Shown: positions 45,543 to 55,300, numbered from the stretch's first letter. The stretch is 64,000 nt of DNA from an uncultured Flavobacteriaceae bacterium (GCA_943787365.1 CALSMD010000001.1:186001-250000), one strand, 5' to 3'. Numbers and translations are program-made. The notes: generated by a model not told the origin, from the letters alone.

Positions 45543-46400
45543 ATGATCACCAACGAACAATTTAAAAACGAAGTACAATTAATAATAGCCAATGCAGTCC
45601 GAGAAGATGTAGGGGATGGAGATTACAGTTCTCTAGCATGTATTCCTTCGGATGCTGTTGGCAAAGCAAAGCTTTTAATAAAAGATAATGGCGTGATTGC
45701 GGGCGTCAATTTTGCCAAGCAAGTCTTTCAGTATGTCGATCCGAACCTGCGTATAGAAACGCTTATCAACGATGGGGAACAAGTTAAGTTTGGGGATATC
45801 GCTTTTTATGTGGAAGGATCTAAACAATCCATCCTCAAAGCCGAACGTATTGTTCTCAATGCAATGCAGCGCATGAGTGCGGTAGCTACAAAAACACATT
45901 CCTATGTTGAAATTCTAAAAGGAACCAACACCAAAATTTTAGATACACGTAAAACAACTCCAGGATTTAGAGCCTTAGAAAAATGGGCTGTCGCCATTGG
46001 TGGAGGTGTCAACCATCGGTTTGCATTGTATGACATGATTATGCTGAAAGACAACCATATTGATTTTGCAGGCGGAATTACCAAAGCAATTTCAACAACC
46101 AAAGAGTATTTAAAGAAACACCAATTGGACCTTCAAATTGTGGTGGAAGCCCGTGATTTAGAAGAAATCGAAGAGATTTTAGAGAATAAAGGCGTTCATC
46201 GAATTTTAATTGACAACTTCAATTATACCGATACACAAAAAGCAATCAAACTGATTGGAGACAAATGCCAGACGGAATCCTCAGGAGGCATTGATGAAGT
46301 CACCCTTCGGTTTTATGCAGAATGTGGCGTGAATTACATTTCCTGTGGTTCTTTGACCCACTCTGTTTCAAATATGGATTTAAGCCTCAAAGCAATTTAA
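45543..46400 (+). CDS. nadC: Nicotinate-nucleotide pyrophosphorylase (carboxylating)
   Basis: This 285-residue quinolinate phosphoribosyltransferase makes nicotinate mononucleotide in de novo NAD synthesis. Diagnostic segments are REDVGDGDYSSLACIP, NAMQRMSAVAT, LDTRKTTPGFRALEKWAV, GGGVNHRFALYDMIMLKDNHI and SSGGIDEVTLRFYAECGVNYIS. The start at 45543 (MITNEQFKNEV) is chosen over an upstream in-frame ATG. Its stop overlaps the next gene's ATG as TAATG. Confidence 0.95.
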   Translation: MITNEQFKNEVQLIIANAVREDVGDGDYSSLACIPSDAVGKAKLLIKDNGVIAGVNFAKQVFQYVDPNLRIETLINDGEQVKFGDIAFYVEGSKQSILKAERIVLNAMQRMSAVATKTHSYVEILKGTNTKILDTRKTTPGFRALEKWAVAIGGGVNHRFALYDMIMLKDNHIDFAGGITKAISTTKEYLKKHQLDLQIVVEARDLEEIEEILENKGVHRILIDNFNYTDTQKAIKLIGDKCQTESSGGIDEVTLRFYAECGVNYISCGSLTHSVSNMDLSLKAI

Positions 46401-47338
46401 TGAGTAAAACTACAGAAGATAAACTAGATAAAATTCCAATTCTAAATTGGATCGCAAAACTCCTAAAGCGAATTCAGCTTCCTGGATCTCAAGGTTTTTC
46501 TTTCTATGATTTGTTAGAAATGTATGTGATTGGTATTTTTAAAGGAGCACTTACAACACGCGCGAGTGCCATTGCATTTAGTTTTTTTACAGCCATATTT
46601 CCTTTTTTGTTGTTCATTATTATTCTGATACCCTACATTCCTTTTGATAATTTTAAAGTGGATTTTTTAGAGTTTTTAGATTCTATTTTACCGCCTCAAA
46701 CATCCGATTTTTTCAATCAAAATATTTTTGAAAACATCAATGATAGGAGTACAGGAGGTTTGCTTTCAACCGTCTTTCTTGTCTCTATGTTTTTGATGGC
46801 TAACGGCGTAAATGCCGTGTTTTCAGGATTCGAAAATTCCTACCACCAACAACTCAATCGCAATTTTATTAAACAATATTTTTATGCTTTTGGAGTTGCC
46901 ATCATTCTTGTCATTCTTTTAATCCTGACGGTTATTGGATTTGGATATGCTCAAATTTATTTAATTCATCCCATAGTCGAAAGGTTCGGTTCTGGCGATG
47001 CGAGCAACGAGCTTTTTTGGATTACAAAAGCAAAGTATTTCTTTTTTGTAATTATGATTTATCTCAGTATGGCCAGCTTATATTACTTCGGAACTAAAGA
47101 CGGAAAGTTGTCTAGTTTCTTTTCTGTAGGAGCCCTGTTTACCACCTTTTTAATACTTGTGAGCTCTTATTTATTTGGTCTTTATATTAATAATTTCTCT
47201 ACCTATAATGAATTATATGGTTCCATTGGGGGTTTATTAATTCTCCTATTCTACTTTTGGTTGAATGCAAACATTATCCTTCTAGGTCATGAATTGAATT
47301 CGTCTCTTCAACTTCTAAAGAAAAAATGCACGCCATAG
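46400..47338 (+). CDS. YihY/virulence factor BrkB family membrane protein
   Basis: The 312-residue protein has six membrane helices and the YihY signature ALTTRASAIAFSFFTAIFPFLLFIIILIPYIPF and GSIGGLLILLFYFWLNANIILLGHELN. The function is unresolved; the old label ribonuclease BN is wrong for this family, and a transport or lipid-related role is suspected. Its ATG overlaps the nadC stop, and its 3' end overlaps priA by 13 bp, so nadC, this gene and priA form one operon. Confidence 0.9.
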   Translation: MSKTTEDKLDKIPILNWIAKLLKRIQLPGSQGFSFYDLLEMYVIGIFKGALTTRASAIAFSFFTAIFPFLLFIIILIPYIPFDNFKVDFLEFLDSILPPQTSDFFNQNIFENINDRSTGGLLSTVFLVSMFLMANGVNAVFSGFENSYHQQLNRNFIKQYFYAFGVAIILVILLILTVIGFGYAQIYLIHPIVERFGSGDASNELFWITKAKYFFFVIMIYLSMASLYYFGTKDGKLSSFFSVGALFTTFLILVSSYLFGLYINNFSTYNELYGSIGGLLILLFYFWLNANIILLGHELNSSLQLLKKKCTP

Positions 47339-49791
47339 AAGTCTTTTTTATCGATGTTATTTTACCGCTTTCCTTAGAGCGGAATTTCACCTACGCCATC
47401 ACCAAAGCGGAAGCAGACTTTATTAAAAGAGGGGTCAGAGTTGCGGTCCCTTTTGGAAAAAACAAAGTCTATACAGGCATCGTCTATAACATACATCACA
47501 ATGCACCTACAGCTTATGAAGCGAAATCGATTCACAGTATATTAGATGAAAGTCCTGTGGTCAACCAGTTTCAATTTAAATTGTGGGAGTGGATGTCAAG
47601 TTATTATTTGTGTAGCATGGGAGAAATCATGCGTGCCGCAATGCCCAATGCTTTTTTGTTGGAAAGTGAAACGATTATCTCATTAAACCCATCCACAGAG
47701 TTTGAAGTAAACAGCTTAAAGGACGATGAGTATTTGGTGTGTGAAGCACTGCAACAACAATCCAGTTTAAAGGTCGATGAAATCAATGCGATTATTGACA
47801 GAAAAAATTCGTTCCCAGTTTTAAAACGTCTTCTCGATCAAAAAGTGATTGCTTTAGAACAGGAATTATCTGAAAAATACAAGCCTAAATTAATTCGTTG
47901 CGTACGTTTACATCCCAATTATCAGCATGAAAACGCCTTGCAAGAACTTGTGGAGATGCTGAAAAGTGCGTCCAAACAACGGGAGATTGTTTTAAGTTAT
48001 TTTAATTTAGCGAACGCTACCAAACAAATCAAAGTAGCGGATCTTAAGACCAAAAGCAAAGCGACTTCTACTCAAATTAAAACATTAATAGATAAAGGCG
48101 TTTTTGAAGAGTATCATTACCAAACCGATCGCATTCAGTTTCAAGATTCAGAGGATGGTGCTTCAACAGAACTAAATACCTATCAAGAAACCGCTTTAGA
48201 AGAAATTGATGGTCTTTTTGAAACACAAAATATTGTATTACTTCATGGGGTAACGTCTTCGGGGAAAACCGAGATTTATGTCAAAATGATAGAATCGATT
48301 TTAGCCGAAGGAAAGCAGGCTCTCTATTTAGTGCCTGAAATTGCATTGACGTCGCAGTTGGTGCAGCGTTTGCAAAAATACTTTGGGAATCAAATTGCGG
48401 TTTATCACTCGCGCTATTCACAAAATGAACGTGTTGAAGTTTGGAATCATGTCTTAAATCAGTCCGAGAATGCACGTGTTGTCATTGGTGCACGCTCCTC
48501 TGTTTTTCTTCCCTTTAGTAATTTAGGACTCGTCATTGTCGATGAAGAACACGAGCAATCCTATAAGCAATTTGATCCTTCGCCACGTTACCATGCAAGA
48601 GACACAGCGATTGTGTTAGCGGCTCTATTTAAGGCAAAAACACTTTTGGGATCCGCCACGCCGAGTCTTGAAAGTTTTTACAATGCCACCAAAGAACATA
48701 AATTTGGGTACGTAGCGATCACTAAACGTTTTAACAATGTCTTAATGCCAGAAATTGAACTGGTAGATTTGACAGATAAATACAAGCGAAAACGCATGAA
48801 AGGTCATTTTAGTGACCGATTGATTGCAGAGATAAAAGAGACTTTAGAGGCGGAATCTCAAGTCATTTTGTTTCAAAACAGGCGTGGATATTCTCCCGTA
48901 GTATCCTGTAATACTTGCGGACACACCCCAGAATGTCCAAATTGTGATGTGAGTTTGACCTTTCATCAATATAGAAATCAACTCCGATGCCATTATTGCA
49001 GCCATACCATGGCAATGCAACAATTTTGTGGCGCCTGTGGAGGGGTTGAAATTGACAGTAAAGGCTTTGGGACGGAACAAATTCAAGAAGAAATAGAGGT
49101 GTTATTTCCAGAGGCTAAAGTGGCTCGGATGGATTTGGATACCACCCGAGGAAAATACAGTTACGATCGCATTATAGCCAGCTTTGAGAACAAAGAGGTT
49201 GATATTTTAGTGGGAACGCAAATGGTTACCAAAGGGCTTGATTTTAGACACGTAAAATTAGTAGGTGTTTTGAATGCCGATCAATTGATTAATTTTCCTG
49301 ATTTTAGAGCGCATGAACGGAGTTTTCAGCTGTTGCAACAAGTTGCAGGGCGTGCAGGCAGAACCGATGAAAGGGGCAAAGTGATCATTCAAACCTACAA
49401 TCCGCATCATACCATCTTGCAACAAGTATCTATAAACGATTATGATTCCATGTTTGTAGAGCAGCTAGAAGACCGTCGTATTTATAAGTATCCTCCTTAT
49501 TGCCGCATCATTAAATTGACTCTTAAACATAAGGACTATAATAAAGTAAACGAGGGTGCTGAATGGTTGGCAATCAGTTTAAGGCATGTGTTTAAAGACA
49601 ATGTCTTAGGACCTGAATTCCCTGTAGTTTCAAGAATACGGAATCAATATCATAAAAACATTTTACTTAAAATACCTCAAAATCAATCGCTGGTAAAAAC
49701 GAAGTCAGTGCTTCAGAAAATTAAAATGAGTTTTTCTAGTACGAGAGATTTCAGAGCGGTTCGCTTGCTTATTAATGTAGATAATTACTAA
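47326..49791 (+). CDS. priA: Primosomal protein N' (replication-restart helicase)
   Basis: The 821-residue PriA reloads replisomes at stalled forks. It has an N-terminal DNA-binding part (VILPLSLERNFTYAI), Walker A GVTSSGKTEIYVK near residue 310, DEEH box VDEEHEQSYKQ near 405 and eight zinc-ligand cysteines between CNTCGHTPECPNC and CGACGG (residues about 525-570). Helicase motifs follow (VGTQMVTKGLDF, QQVAGRAGR). It overlaps the YihY gene and its end overlaps the convergent LytTR regulator by 4 bp. Confidence 0.96.
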   Translation: MHAIEVFFIDVILPLSLERNFTYAITKAEADFIKRGVRVAVPFGKNKVYTGIVYNIHHNAPTAYEAKSIHSILDESPVVNQFQFKLWEWMSSYYLCSMGEIMRAAMPNAFLLESETIISLNPSTEFEVNSLKDDEYLVCEALQQQSSLKVDEINAIIDRKNSFPVLKRLLDQKVIALEQELSEKYKPKLIRCVRLHPNYQHENALQELVEMLKSASKQREIVLSYFNLANATKQIKVADLKTKSKATSTQIKTLIDKGVFEEYHYQTDRIQFQDSEDGASTELNTYQETALEEIDGLFETQNIVLLHGVTSSGKTEIYVKMIESILAEGKQALYLVPEIALTSQLVQRLQKYFGNQIAVYHSRYSQNERVEVWNHVLNQSENARVVIGARSSVFLPFSNLGLVIVDEEHEQSYKQFDPSPRYHARDTAIVLAALFKAKTLLGSATPSLESFYNATKEHKFGYVAITKRFNNVLMPEIELVDLTDKYKRKRMKGHFSDRLIAEIKETLEAESQVILFQNRRGYSPVVSCNTCGHTPECPNCDVSLTFHQYRNQLRCHYCSHTMAMQQFCGACGGVEIDSKGFGTEQIQEEIEVLFPEAKVARMDLDTTRGKYSYDRIIASFENKEVDILVGTQMVTKGLDFRHVKLVGVLNADQLINFPDFRAHERSFQLLQQVAGRAGRTDERGKVIIQTYNPHHTILQQVSINDYDSMFVEQLEDRRIYKYPPYCRIIKLTLKHKDYNKVNEGAEWLAISLRHVFKDNVLGPEFPVVSRIRNQYHKNILLKIPQNQSLVKTKSVLQKIKMSFSSTRDFRAVRLLINVDNY

Positions 49792-50504
49792 TCCACAATC
49801 ACATCCAAAGCTTGTGTCAATTGTGCCTTTCGAGTTCTGCTTAAGGGAAGTTTCATTTTTTCAATCTCTACATGTCTGCTATCGTAACGTTCCACTTTTT
49901 TCAAATTGACAATATAGGATTTATGGATTCTTAAGAACAGTCCTTTTGGGAGTTCGTTTTCAAAGGCTTTCATGGTCGAAAGAATAACGAAGCTTTTGTT
50001 ATTAGTTATTAATTTCACGTAGTCACCGAGAGCTTCAATCCATTTGATCTCGTTGATGTATATTTTACGTTTTTTAAGATTGCTCTTTACAAAAATATGC
50101 TCTCCATCATAATCTTGGAAATTTTCTTTCATTTTTGCTTGCAATACAGTTTTAGCAATGGCTTCGTTAAAACGTTTTTTAGAGGCTGGTTTTGCTAAGT
50201 AATCGATTGCATTGTATTCGAATGCTTTAAAGGCATGAGATGCATCTTCACTTATTATGATAACGTAAGGAGTCTTGAGTTCGGGAGTGTCGATGTAACT
50301 GTCTAAGAGATCAAATCCATCAGAAACAGAAAGGTTGACCTCCATTATAATAAGGTCTATAGGGGTTGTGAGAAGGAATTTTTTAGCTTCAACTACAGAT
50401 GTGAATTTCCCCATCAAATTAAGAGAAGGGTGGTTGTTAATTAGTCTTAATGTGGCTAATCGTTGTGTAGAATTATCGTCAACAATTATACAGTTTAAAG
50501 TCAT
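49788..50504 (-). CDS. LytTR-family response regulator with Glu at the phosphorylation site
   Basis: The 238-residue protein has a receiver domain (residues 1-115) and a C-terminal LytTR DNA-binding domain (FVKSNLKKRKIYINEIKWIEALGDYVKLITNNKSF ... IHKSYIVNLKKVERYD). The acidic pair is present in IIVDDNS and the conserved lysine in YLAKP. The phospho-acceptor aspartate is replaced by glutamate in LIIMEVNL (about residue 55), so it may be constitutively active or phosphorylation-independent. The upstream in-frame TTG is rejected for ATG 50504. No histidine kinase gene is adjacent. Confidence 0.9.
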   Translation of the reverse strand: MTLNCIIVDDNSTQRLATLRLINNHPSLNLMGKFTSVVEAKKFLLTTPIDLIIMEVNLSVSDGFDLLDSYIDTPELKTPYVIIISEDASHAFKAFEYNAIDYLAKPASKKRFNEAIAKTVLQAKMKENFQDYDGEHIFVKSNLKKRKIYINEIKWIEALGDYVKLITNNKSFVILSTMKAFENELPKGLFLRIHKSYIVNLKKVERYDSRHVEIEKMKLPLSRTRKAQLTQALDVIVD

Positions 50505-50620
50505 CGGGGTTGTGTTATCAGTCGTTATCAATTACAATTATACAAAAAATAAATCGATTAAACTCTTAAAACACCGATTAACGAGTAAAATTAATTTCGT
50601 TTAAATAATGTTATATAATG

Positions 50621-50651
50621 TTGTTCAGACAACAATTAATACTTACTTTTG
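50621..50651 (+). promoter_or_regulatory. Promoter of the rpsF operon (TTG-N20-TACTTTTG)
   Basis: TTG at 50621-50623 and TACTTTTG at 50644-50651, with 20 bp between, lie 33 bp before the rpsF start. The short leader leaves little room for a large S6:S18 autoregulatory structure. Confidence 0.75.
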
Positions 50652-50683
50652 CAGCCATTAAAAATCAAATAATAATAAAATTT

Positions 50684-51022
50684 ATGAATCATTACGAAAC
50701 TGTTTTCATCTTGAATCCCGTTTTATCTGACACACAGATAAAGGAAACAGTAAAGAAATACGAGGACTTACTCGTTTCTAAAGGAGCAAAGATGGTATCG
50801 AAAGAAGATTGGGGGCTAAAGAAATTAGCGTATCCAATCCAAAACAAAAAAAGTGGCTTTTACCACTTATTTGAATTTACAGCACCTGGAGAGGCTATTG
50901 GCCCTTTAGAAGTAGAATTTAGACGTGACGAGCGTTTTATGCGTTATCTAACTGTTAGTTTAGATAAACATGCAATCTCATGGGCTGAAAGAAGAAGAGT
51001 TAAACTTAAAGAAAAAGCGTAA
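50684..51022 (+). CDS. rpsF: 30S ribosomal protein S6
   Basis: This 112-residue protein begins [20 protein letters not shown] and has the S6 fold signature segments [23 protein letters not shown] and [10 protein letters not shown]. The ATG at 50684 lies just after the promoter; the upstream in-frame codon is in the promoter itself. It heads the conserved rpsF-rpsR-rplI operon. Confidence 0.98.
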   Translation: MNHYETVFILNPVLSDTQIKETVKKYEDLLVSKGAKMVSKEDWGLKKLAYPIQNKKSGFYHLFEFTAPGEAIGPLEVEFRRDERFMRYLTVSLDKHAISWAERRRVKLKEKA

Positions 51023-51024
51023 TT

Positions 51025-51318
51025 ATGTCTATAGAACAACAAGCCAAAGGAAAAAAAGATGGTGAAATCAGATATTTAACGCCTTTAAATATTGACACCA
51101 ACAAAGCTAAAAAATACTGTCGTTTCAAAAAATCAGGTATCAAGTATATCGATTATAAAGATCCAGATTTTTTAATAAAATTTGTAAACGAACAAGGTAA
51201 GTTATTACCAAGACGTTTAACTGGAACCTCTTTAAAGTTTCAAAGAAAAGTGTCTGTTGCTGTCAAAAGAGCAAGACATTTAGCCTTGATGCCTTATGTA
51301 GCCGATTTAATGAAATAA
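51025..51318 (+). CDS. rpsR: 30S ribosomal protein S18
   Basis: The 97-residue protein contains the S18 core [62 protein letters not shown]. The N-terminal 20 residues are longer than in E. coli, as usual in Bacteroidota. It starts 2 bp after rpsF ends. Confidence 0.98.
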   Translation: MSIEQQAKGKKDGEIRYLTPLNIDTNKAKKYCRFKKSGIKYIDYKDPDFLIKFVNEQGKLLPRRLTGTSLKFQRKVSVAVKRARHLALMPYVADLMK

Positions 51319-51331
51319 AACTATTATAACT

Positions 51332-51781
51332 ATGGAACTTATATTAAAACATGACGTAGAAGGATTGGGGTTTAAAGACGATGTTGTAACAGTGAAAAAC
51401 GGTTATGGTAGAAATTCTTTAATTCCGGGTGGTAAAGCCATTCTTGCTACGGTATCTGCTAGAAAAGTATTAGCAGAAAACTTAAAACAACGCGCATTCA
51501 AAGAAAAGAAAATAGTAGATGAAGCCGAAGCAATTGCTGAAGCTTTAAAAGCTTTAGAAATCAAAATAGCAGCGAAAGTTGGTAGTGGAGATAAATTATT
51601 TGGATCTGTTAACAATATTGATTTAGCAGCAGCTATTGAAAAAGCAGGCCATTCAATTGACAAAAAATTTATCAATGTTACCGGTGGTAATGTAAAACGT
51701 CTTGGTAAATACAATGCGATCATTCGTCTTCACAGAGATGTAGCAGTTGATTTTCCTTTTGAAATTATTGCAGCTAAATAA
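51332..51781 (+). CDS. rplI: 50S ribosomal protein L9
   Basis: The 149-residue protein has the N-terminal rRNA-binding motif MELILKHDVEGLGFKDDVVTVKNGYGRNSLIPGGKA, a connecting helix and the C-terminal domain of L9. It ends the operon and is followed by a strong terminator. Confidence 0.98.
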   Translation: MELILKHDVEGLGFKDDVVTVKNGYGRNSLIPGGKAILATVSARKVLAENLKQRAFKEKKIVDEAEAIAEALKALEIKIAAKVGSGDKLFGSVNNIDLAAAIEKAGHSIDKKFINVTGGNVKRLGKYNAIIRLHRDVAVDFPFEIIAAK

Positions 51782-51827
51782 CAATTATATATTGTTAATA
51801 AAACGTTAATAAATTGAATTTTTATTT

Positions 51828-51857
51828 AAAGCCTACACGTAAGTGTAGGCTTTTTTT
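51828..51857 (+). terminator. Terminator of the rpsF-rpsR-rplI operon
   Basis: The stem AAAGCCTACAC / GTGTAGGCTTT with a 4-nt loop is followed by TTTTT, 46 bp after the rplI stop. Confidence 0.92.
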
Positions 51858-51898
51858 GTTGTAATTTAGCAGCTTAATCATAAACAAACTTTAATAAA

Positions 51899-54800
51899 AT
51901 GAAACAAATTTCTACACTTTTAATATTCATTTTTACTTGTACACTGTGCTTCTCTCAGGTGACAACTTCAAGTATTAAGGGGTTAATCTCCGATGAAACC
52001 AATGCTGGCTTACCAGGAGCAAACGTTGTTGCAGTGCACACGCCAACAGGGACAACTTACGGAGCCGCCACCAACATTGACGGGCGATTTAACCTTGTCA
52101 ACCTTAGAGTTGGCGGACCTTACACAATTACGGTTAGTTATGTAGGCTACAAAGACCAATCGTTTACAGATGTATTCTTGACCTTAGGGAAAACAGAGAA
52201 TTTAACATTAGCATTAACACTTGATGCTGGACAATTGGATGCAGTGGTGATTACTGCAAACACTTCTAAAGGTGTTTTTGGAAGCGACCGTACAGGTGCT
52301 GAAACCAATGTAGGCCGTAGAGAATTGACAACACTTCCTACAATTTCTAGATCTGCTTCTGACTTTACACGTTTAGAGCCAACAGCAAGTAACGGTTCTT
52401 TTGGAGGACGTAACGACCAGTTTAATAACTTCTCTTTAGATGGAGCTATTTTCAACAATCCTTTTGGATTGGATGCAGCAACTCCTGGAGGGCAAACAAA
52501 TTCACAGCCGGTATCTTTAGATGCCATCGATCAAATACAAGTATCGACTGCGCCTTACGATGTAACGCAATCTGGATTTACAGGAGCAGCGGTGAATGCA
52601 GTGACGAAGAGTGGATCGAATGAATTTAAAGGAACTGTTTATGGTTTCTATAGAAATGAAGACATGACGGGTTCTAAGATCAAAGGACAGGAAATTTTTG
52701 TTCCAAGTCTTACGCAACAGCAAACTGGGTTTAGTATTGGTGGGCCGATTGTGAAAAACAAATTATTTTTCTTTGCCAATTACGAGCAAGATGAACGATC
52801 AGATTTAGGACAGGCATGGTTACCAAACACTGGATCTGGAGCGGTCAACGAATCTGTTGTTTTAGAATCTGACTTGATAGCTGTACAAAGTGCTTTAGCG
52901 AATTTAGGATATGATACAGGTACTTACCAAGGCTTTACGCACGAATCTGCATCTAGTAAAGGTATTTTCAAACTAGACTGGAATGTGAATGACAACAACC
53001 AATTAGCCGTTATATACAACTGGTTAGATGCTTCACAAGAAAAACCTGCACATCCATCTGCACTTGGAGTAAGAGGGCCGAGCGCGACAACGCTTCAGTT
53101 TCAAAACTCAGGATACCAGATTAACAATAAATTGCAATCCGTTCAATTGGAATTGAATTCTAGATTATCAGATGAAGTCTCTAACAAACTTCAAGTTGGT
53201 TATACAAATTTTGATGATTTCAGAAACCCAATGTCTTCTGCAGCGCCTGCAATTACAATTCAAAATGGTGCTGGACAAAATTACATTATTGCCGGTCATG
53301 AGCCATTTTCAGTCAACAACGTATTGAATCAAAAAGTGTTTCAGTTTTCTAATAATATGACGATTTCTAAAGCAAACCATACCTATACAGTTGGGTTCTC
53401 TTTTGAGAAATTTGAATTTGACAACTCATTTAACTTAGGAGCTTATGGCTATGGAAATGATGATGGATATGTAGGTGCTTTTGGTGCTTTTGGATCTATG
53501 GGAGATTTCTTAGCAGCTTCTACAAACGGATTGTTATCTGAAGCTTTAGCAAATGCACAAACTGTTAAAAATGCTGATTCATGGGCTTTAGCTGAAACAA
53601 ATGTTGGACAATTGGCATTTTACCTTCAAGATGAATGGGATGTAAATGACAACTTCAAATTAACTTACGGCTTGCGTTTTGATAAGCCTTTGTTTTTTGA
53701 TTCTGCTCAAAAAGCACAGGAAGTGATTGATGTCTCTTTTTACCAACCAGAAATTCCTTATGTAAATCCTAATACAGGAGAAGTTCAATTATTGGACAGC
53801 ACACAAATGCCATCAAACGATTGGTTAGTCTCTCCACGTGTTGGATTTAACTATGATGTAAAAGGAGATAGTACGATCCAATTAAGAGGAGGGTCTGGTT
53901 TATTTACAGGACGTTTTCCTTTTGTATGGTTAGGAAACCAAATCGGAAACCCTAATTCATATTTCTACCAAATGGTAGATCCTGATTATAAGTTCCCACA
54001 AGTTTGGAGAACGAATTTAGGATTGGATCACAAATATGACAATGGTTTGATTCTTACAGCAGATGTATCTTACACAAAAGATATGAACGGTGCACAAGTA
54101 CAAAACTGGGGACTTACAACGCCATCAGGGACTTTAGCAGGTGTGGATAACAGACCTTATTACACAGACGCTGACAAAATTAACAACGCTTATGTATTTA
54201 CAAATTCTGATAAAGGACGTATTTGGAATGCATCATTCAAAGCACAAAAAACGTTTGACAATGGTTTATATACCATGTTAGCTTATAGCTATTTAGATTC
54301 AAAAGATGTCAACTCCATTGAAGCTGAAATTACAGGAGATGCATTTGATTTCAACCCCGTTGTTGGGGATGTAAATTCAGATGAATTATCGTACTCTAGA
54401 TATGGAGATACGCACCGTGTCATTGGAGTTGTAAGTAAAAAATGGAACTACGGAACCAACAAAAAATGGGGAACTACGCTTTCTACTTTCTTTGAATATT
54501 CTCGTGGAGGTCGTTTTAGCTATACCTATGCAGGAAACATTAACGGCGATACATCGTTTCAAAATAATGACCTTTTATATGTGCCAACATCTGCAGAGAT
54601 TCAGCAAATGCAGTTTGACCCTACGGGAGATCCTGGACAAGCAGCAGCTTTTGACAATTACATCGCACAAGACGATTATTTAAGTGGTCGTAGAGGGCAA
54701 TATGCAGAGCGTTACGGCGCACAAGCACCATGGAGAGGCCGTTGGGATGTGAAATTTTTACAAGATTATAAAATCAAAATTTCTGAAAACAAAACCAACA

Positions 54801-55024
54801 CCATCCAGTTCAGTGTCGATGTTTTAAACTTTGGAAACTTAATTAGATCAGAATGGGGCTTAGTACAACAGCCAAACAACACGTCTCCAGTAGGAGTGAG
54901 TGTTGATCCAGCAACTTTGGTACCAACTTATACATTCAATCCGAACCAAACAGAAACGTTTGGATACGATTCTAGTTTAGCGTCAAGATGGCAAATGCAA
55001 TTTGGATTGCGCTATATCTTCTAG
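51899..55024 (+). CDS. Oar-like TonB-dependent receptor (CarboxypepD_reg N-domain)
   Basis: This 1041-residue outer-membrane protein has a signal peptide ending LCFSQ, a carboxypeptidase-regulatory domain (SSIKGLISDETNAGLPGANVVAVHTPTGTTYGAATNIDGRF), a plug (residues about 120-260, SASDFTRLEPTASNGSFGGRNDQFNNFSLDGA) and a long barrel ending in MQFGLRYIF with the terminal aromatic residue. It matches the Oar/Omp-like branch of SusC-type receptors. The substrate is unknown; no SusD partner is adjacent. Its 3' end is the site at which two foreign modules have inserted, and the first 22 bp after its stop codon are the repeated core. Confidence 0.93.
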   Translation: MKQISTLLIFIFTCTLCFSQVTTSSIKGLISDETNAGLPGANVVAVHTPTGTTYGAATNIDGRFNLVNLRVGGPYTITVSYVGYKDQSFTDVFLTLGKTENLTLALTLDAGQLDAVVITANTSKGVFGSDRTGAETNVGRRELTTLPTISRSASDFTRLEPTASNGSFGGRNDQFNNFSLDGAIFNNPFGLDAATPGGQTNSQPVSLDAIDQIQVSTAPYDVTQSGFTGAAVNAVTKSGSNEFKGTVYGFYRNEDMTGSKIKGQEIFVPSLTQQQTGFSIGGPIVKNKLFFFANYEQDERSDLGQAWLPNTGSGAVNESVVLESDLIAVQSALANLGYDTGTYQGFTHESASSKGIFKLDWNVNDNNQLAVIYNWLDASQEKPAHPSALGVRGPSATTLQFQNSGYQINNKLQSVQLELNSRLSDEVSNKLQVGYTNFDDFRNPMSSAAPAITIQNGAGQNYIIAGHEPFSVNNVLNQKVFQFSNNMTISKANHTYTVGFSFEKFEFDNSFNLGAYGYGNDDGYVGAFGAFGSMGDFLAASTNGLLSEALANAQTVKNADSWALAETNVGQLAFYLQDEWDVNDNFKLTYGLRFDKPLFFDSAQKAQEVIDVSFYQPEIPYVNPNTGEVQLLDSTQMPSNDWLVSPRVGFNYDVKGDSTIQLRGGSGLFTGRFPFVWLGNQIGNPNSYFYQMVDPDYKFPQVWRTNLGLDHKYDNGLILTADVSYTKDMNGAQVQNWGLTTPSGTLAGVDNRPYYTDADKINNAYVFTNSDKGRIWNASFKAQKTFDNGLYTMLAYSYLDSKDVNSIEAEITGDAFDFNPVVGDVNSDELSYSRYGDTHRVIGVVSKKWNYGTNKKWGTTLSTFFEYSRGGRFSYTYAGNINGDTSFQNNDLLYVPTSAEIQQMQFDPTGDPGQAAAFDNYIAQDDYLSGRRGQYAERYGAQAPWRGRWDVKFLQDYKIKISENKTNTIQFSVDVLNFGNLIRSEWGLVQQPNNTSPVGVSVDPATLVPTYTFNPNQTETFGYDSSLASRWQMQFGLRYIF

Positions 55025-55025
55025 T

Positions 55026-55047
55026 ATTAATTCAATCTTATTTTATA
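55026..55047 (+). other. Core recombination site, copy 1 (left junction, at receptor 3' end)
   Basis: This 22-bp sequence, starting ATTAATTCAATC and ending TTATTTTATA, begins one base after the receptor stop codon. Identical copies lie at 58134-58155 and 60871-60892. Upstream sequence is unique to this copy (the true receptor end); downstream sequence equals that after copy 2. This is the pattern of a left attachment junction. Confidence 0.75.
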
Positions 55048-55050
55048 TAA

Positions 55051-55079
55051 ATGCGTCCTAATTAGGGCGCATTTTTTTT
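55051..55079 (+). terminator. Terminator after the Oar-like receptor (copy in left end A)
   Basis: The stem ATGCGTCC / GGGCGCAT (one G-T wobble) with loop TAATTA is followed by eight T residues. A second copy lies at 58159-58187 within repeat A. Thus each integrated module brings a terminator to the receptor or to its own right end. Confidence 0.85.
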
Positions 55080-55199
55080 GCATAGTGTAGTGATTTGTTA
55101 TGTTGTATAAGCACCTAATTTAGTAAATACAAACTAAGTTTTAAACTAAAACTAGTTTTGTAAAAGTGTCTTTTTTAGCTCAGTTCTTTGTTACCACCA

Positions 55200-55228
55200 C
55201 ACGAAAGGATTCGTGCGGTAGCGGGGAC
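55200..55228 (+). repeat. REP-like hairpin at the shared/unique boundary of module 1 left end
   Basis: The stem CACGAA/TTCGTG is followed by CGGTAGCGGGGAC. Sequence identity with module 2 stops at the tail of this hairpin. Confidence 0.65.
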
Positions 55229-55276
55229 TTTCCAGATATGCCTTAACTTTGATTAAGCAACTGATTAGCTATGAGC

Positions 55277-55296
55277 TATATACGGTGTTGGCAAAC
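55277..55296 (+). repeat. Cassette end repeat, downstream side of the lipoprotein gene
   Basis: TATATACGGTGTTGGCAAAC is an inverted counterpart of the repeat at 56519-56540. The 44 bp before it (55241-55284) match 56664-56706, where the next cassette ends, in the same orientation. Confidence 0.65.
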
Positions 55297-55300
55297 GTTT

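Larger units (their letters stand above)
55026..55227 (+). repeat. Module left end A, copy 1 (202 bp)
   Basis: This stretch is repeated at 58134-58335 with two mismatches and no gaps. It contains the core, a terminator, an A/T-rich part with near-palindromic AAACTAAGTTTTAAAC, and a final REP-like hairpin CACGAAAGGATTCGTG followed by CGGTAGCGGGGA. After the hairpin the two copies are unrelated. Confidence 0.95.

Noticed and set aside
50505-50531. TTG start of the LytTR regulator giving nine extra residues
   Set aside because: The extra residues (Thr/Asp/Asn/Pro) precede the first receiver strand and are not expected; the ATG at 50504 starts directly before the strand.
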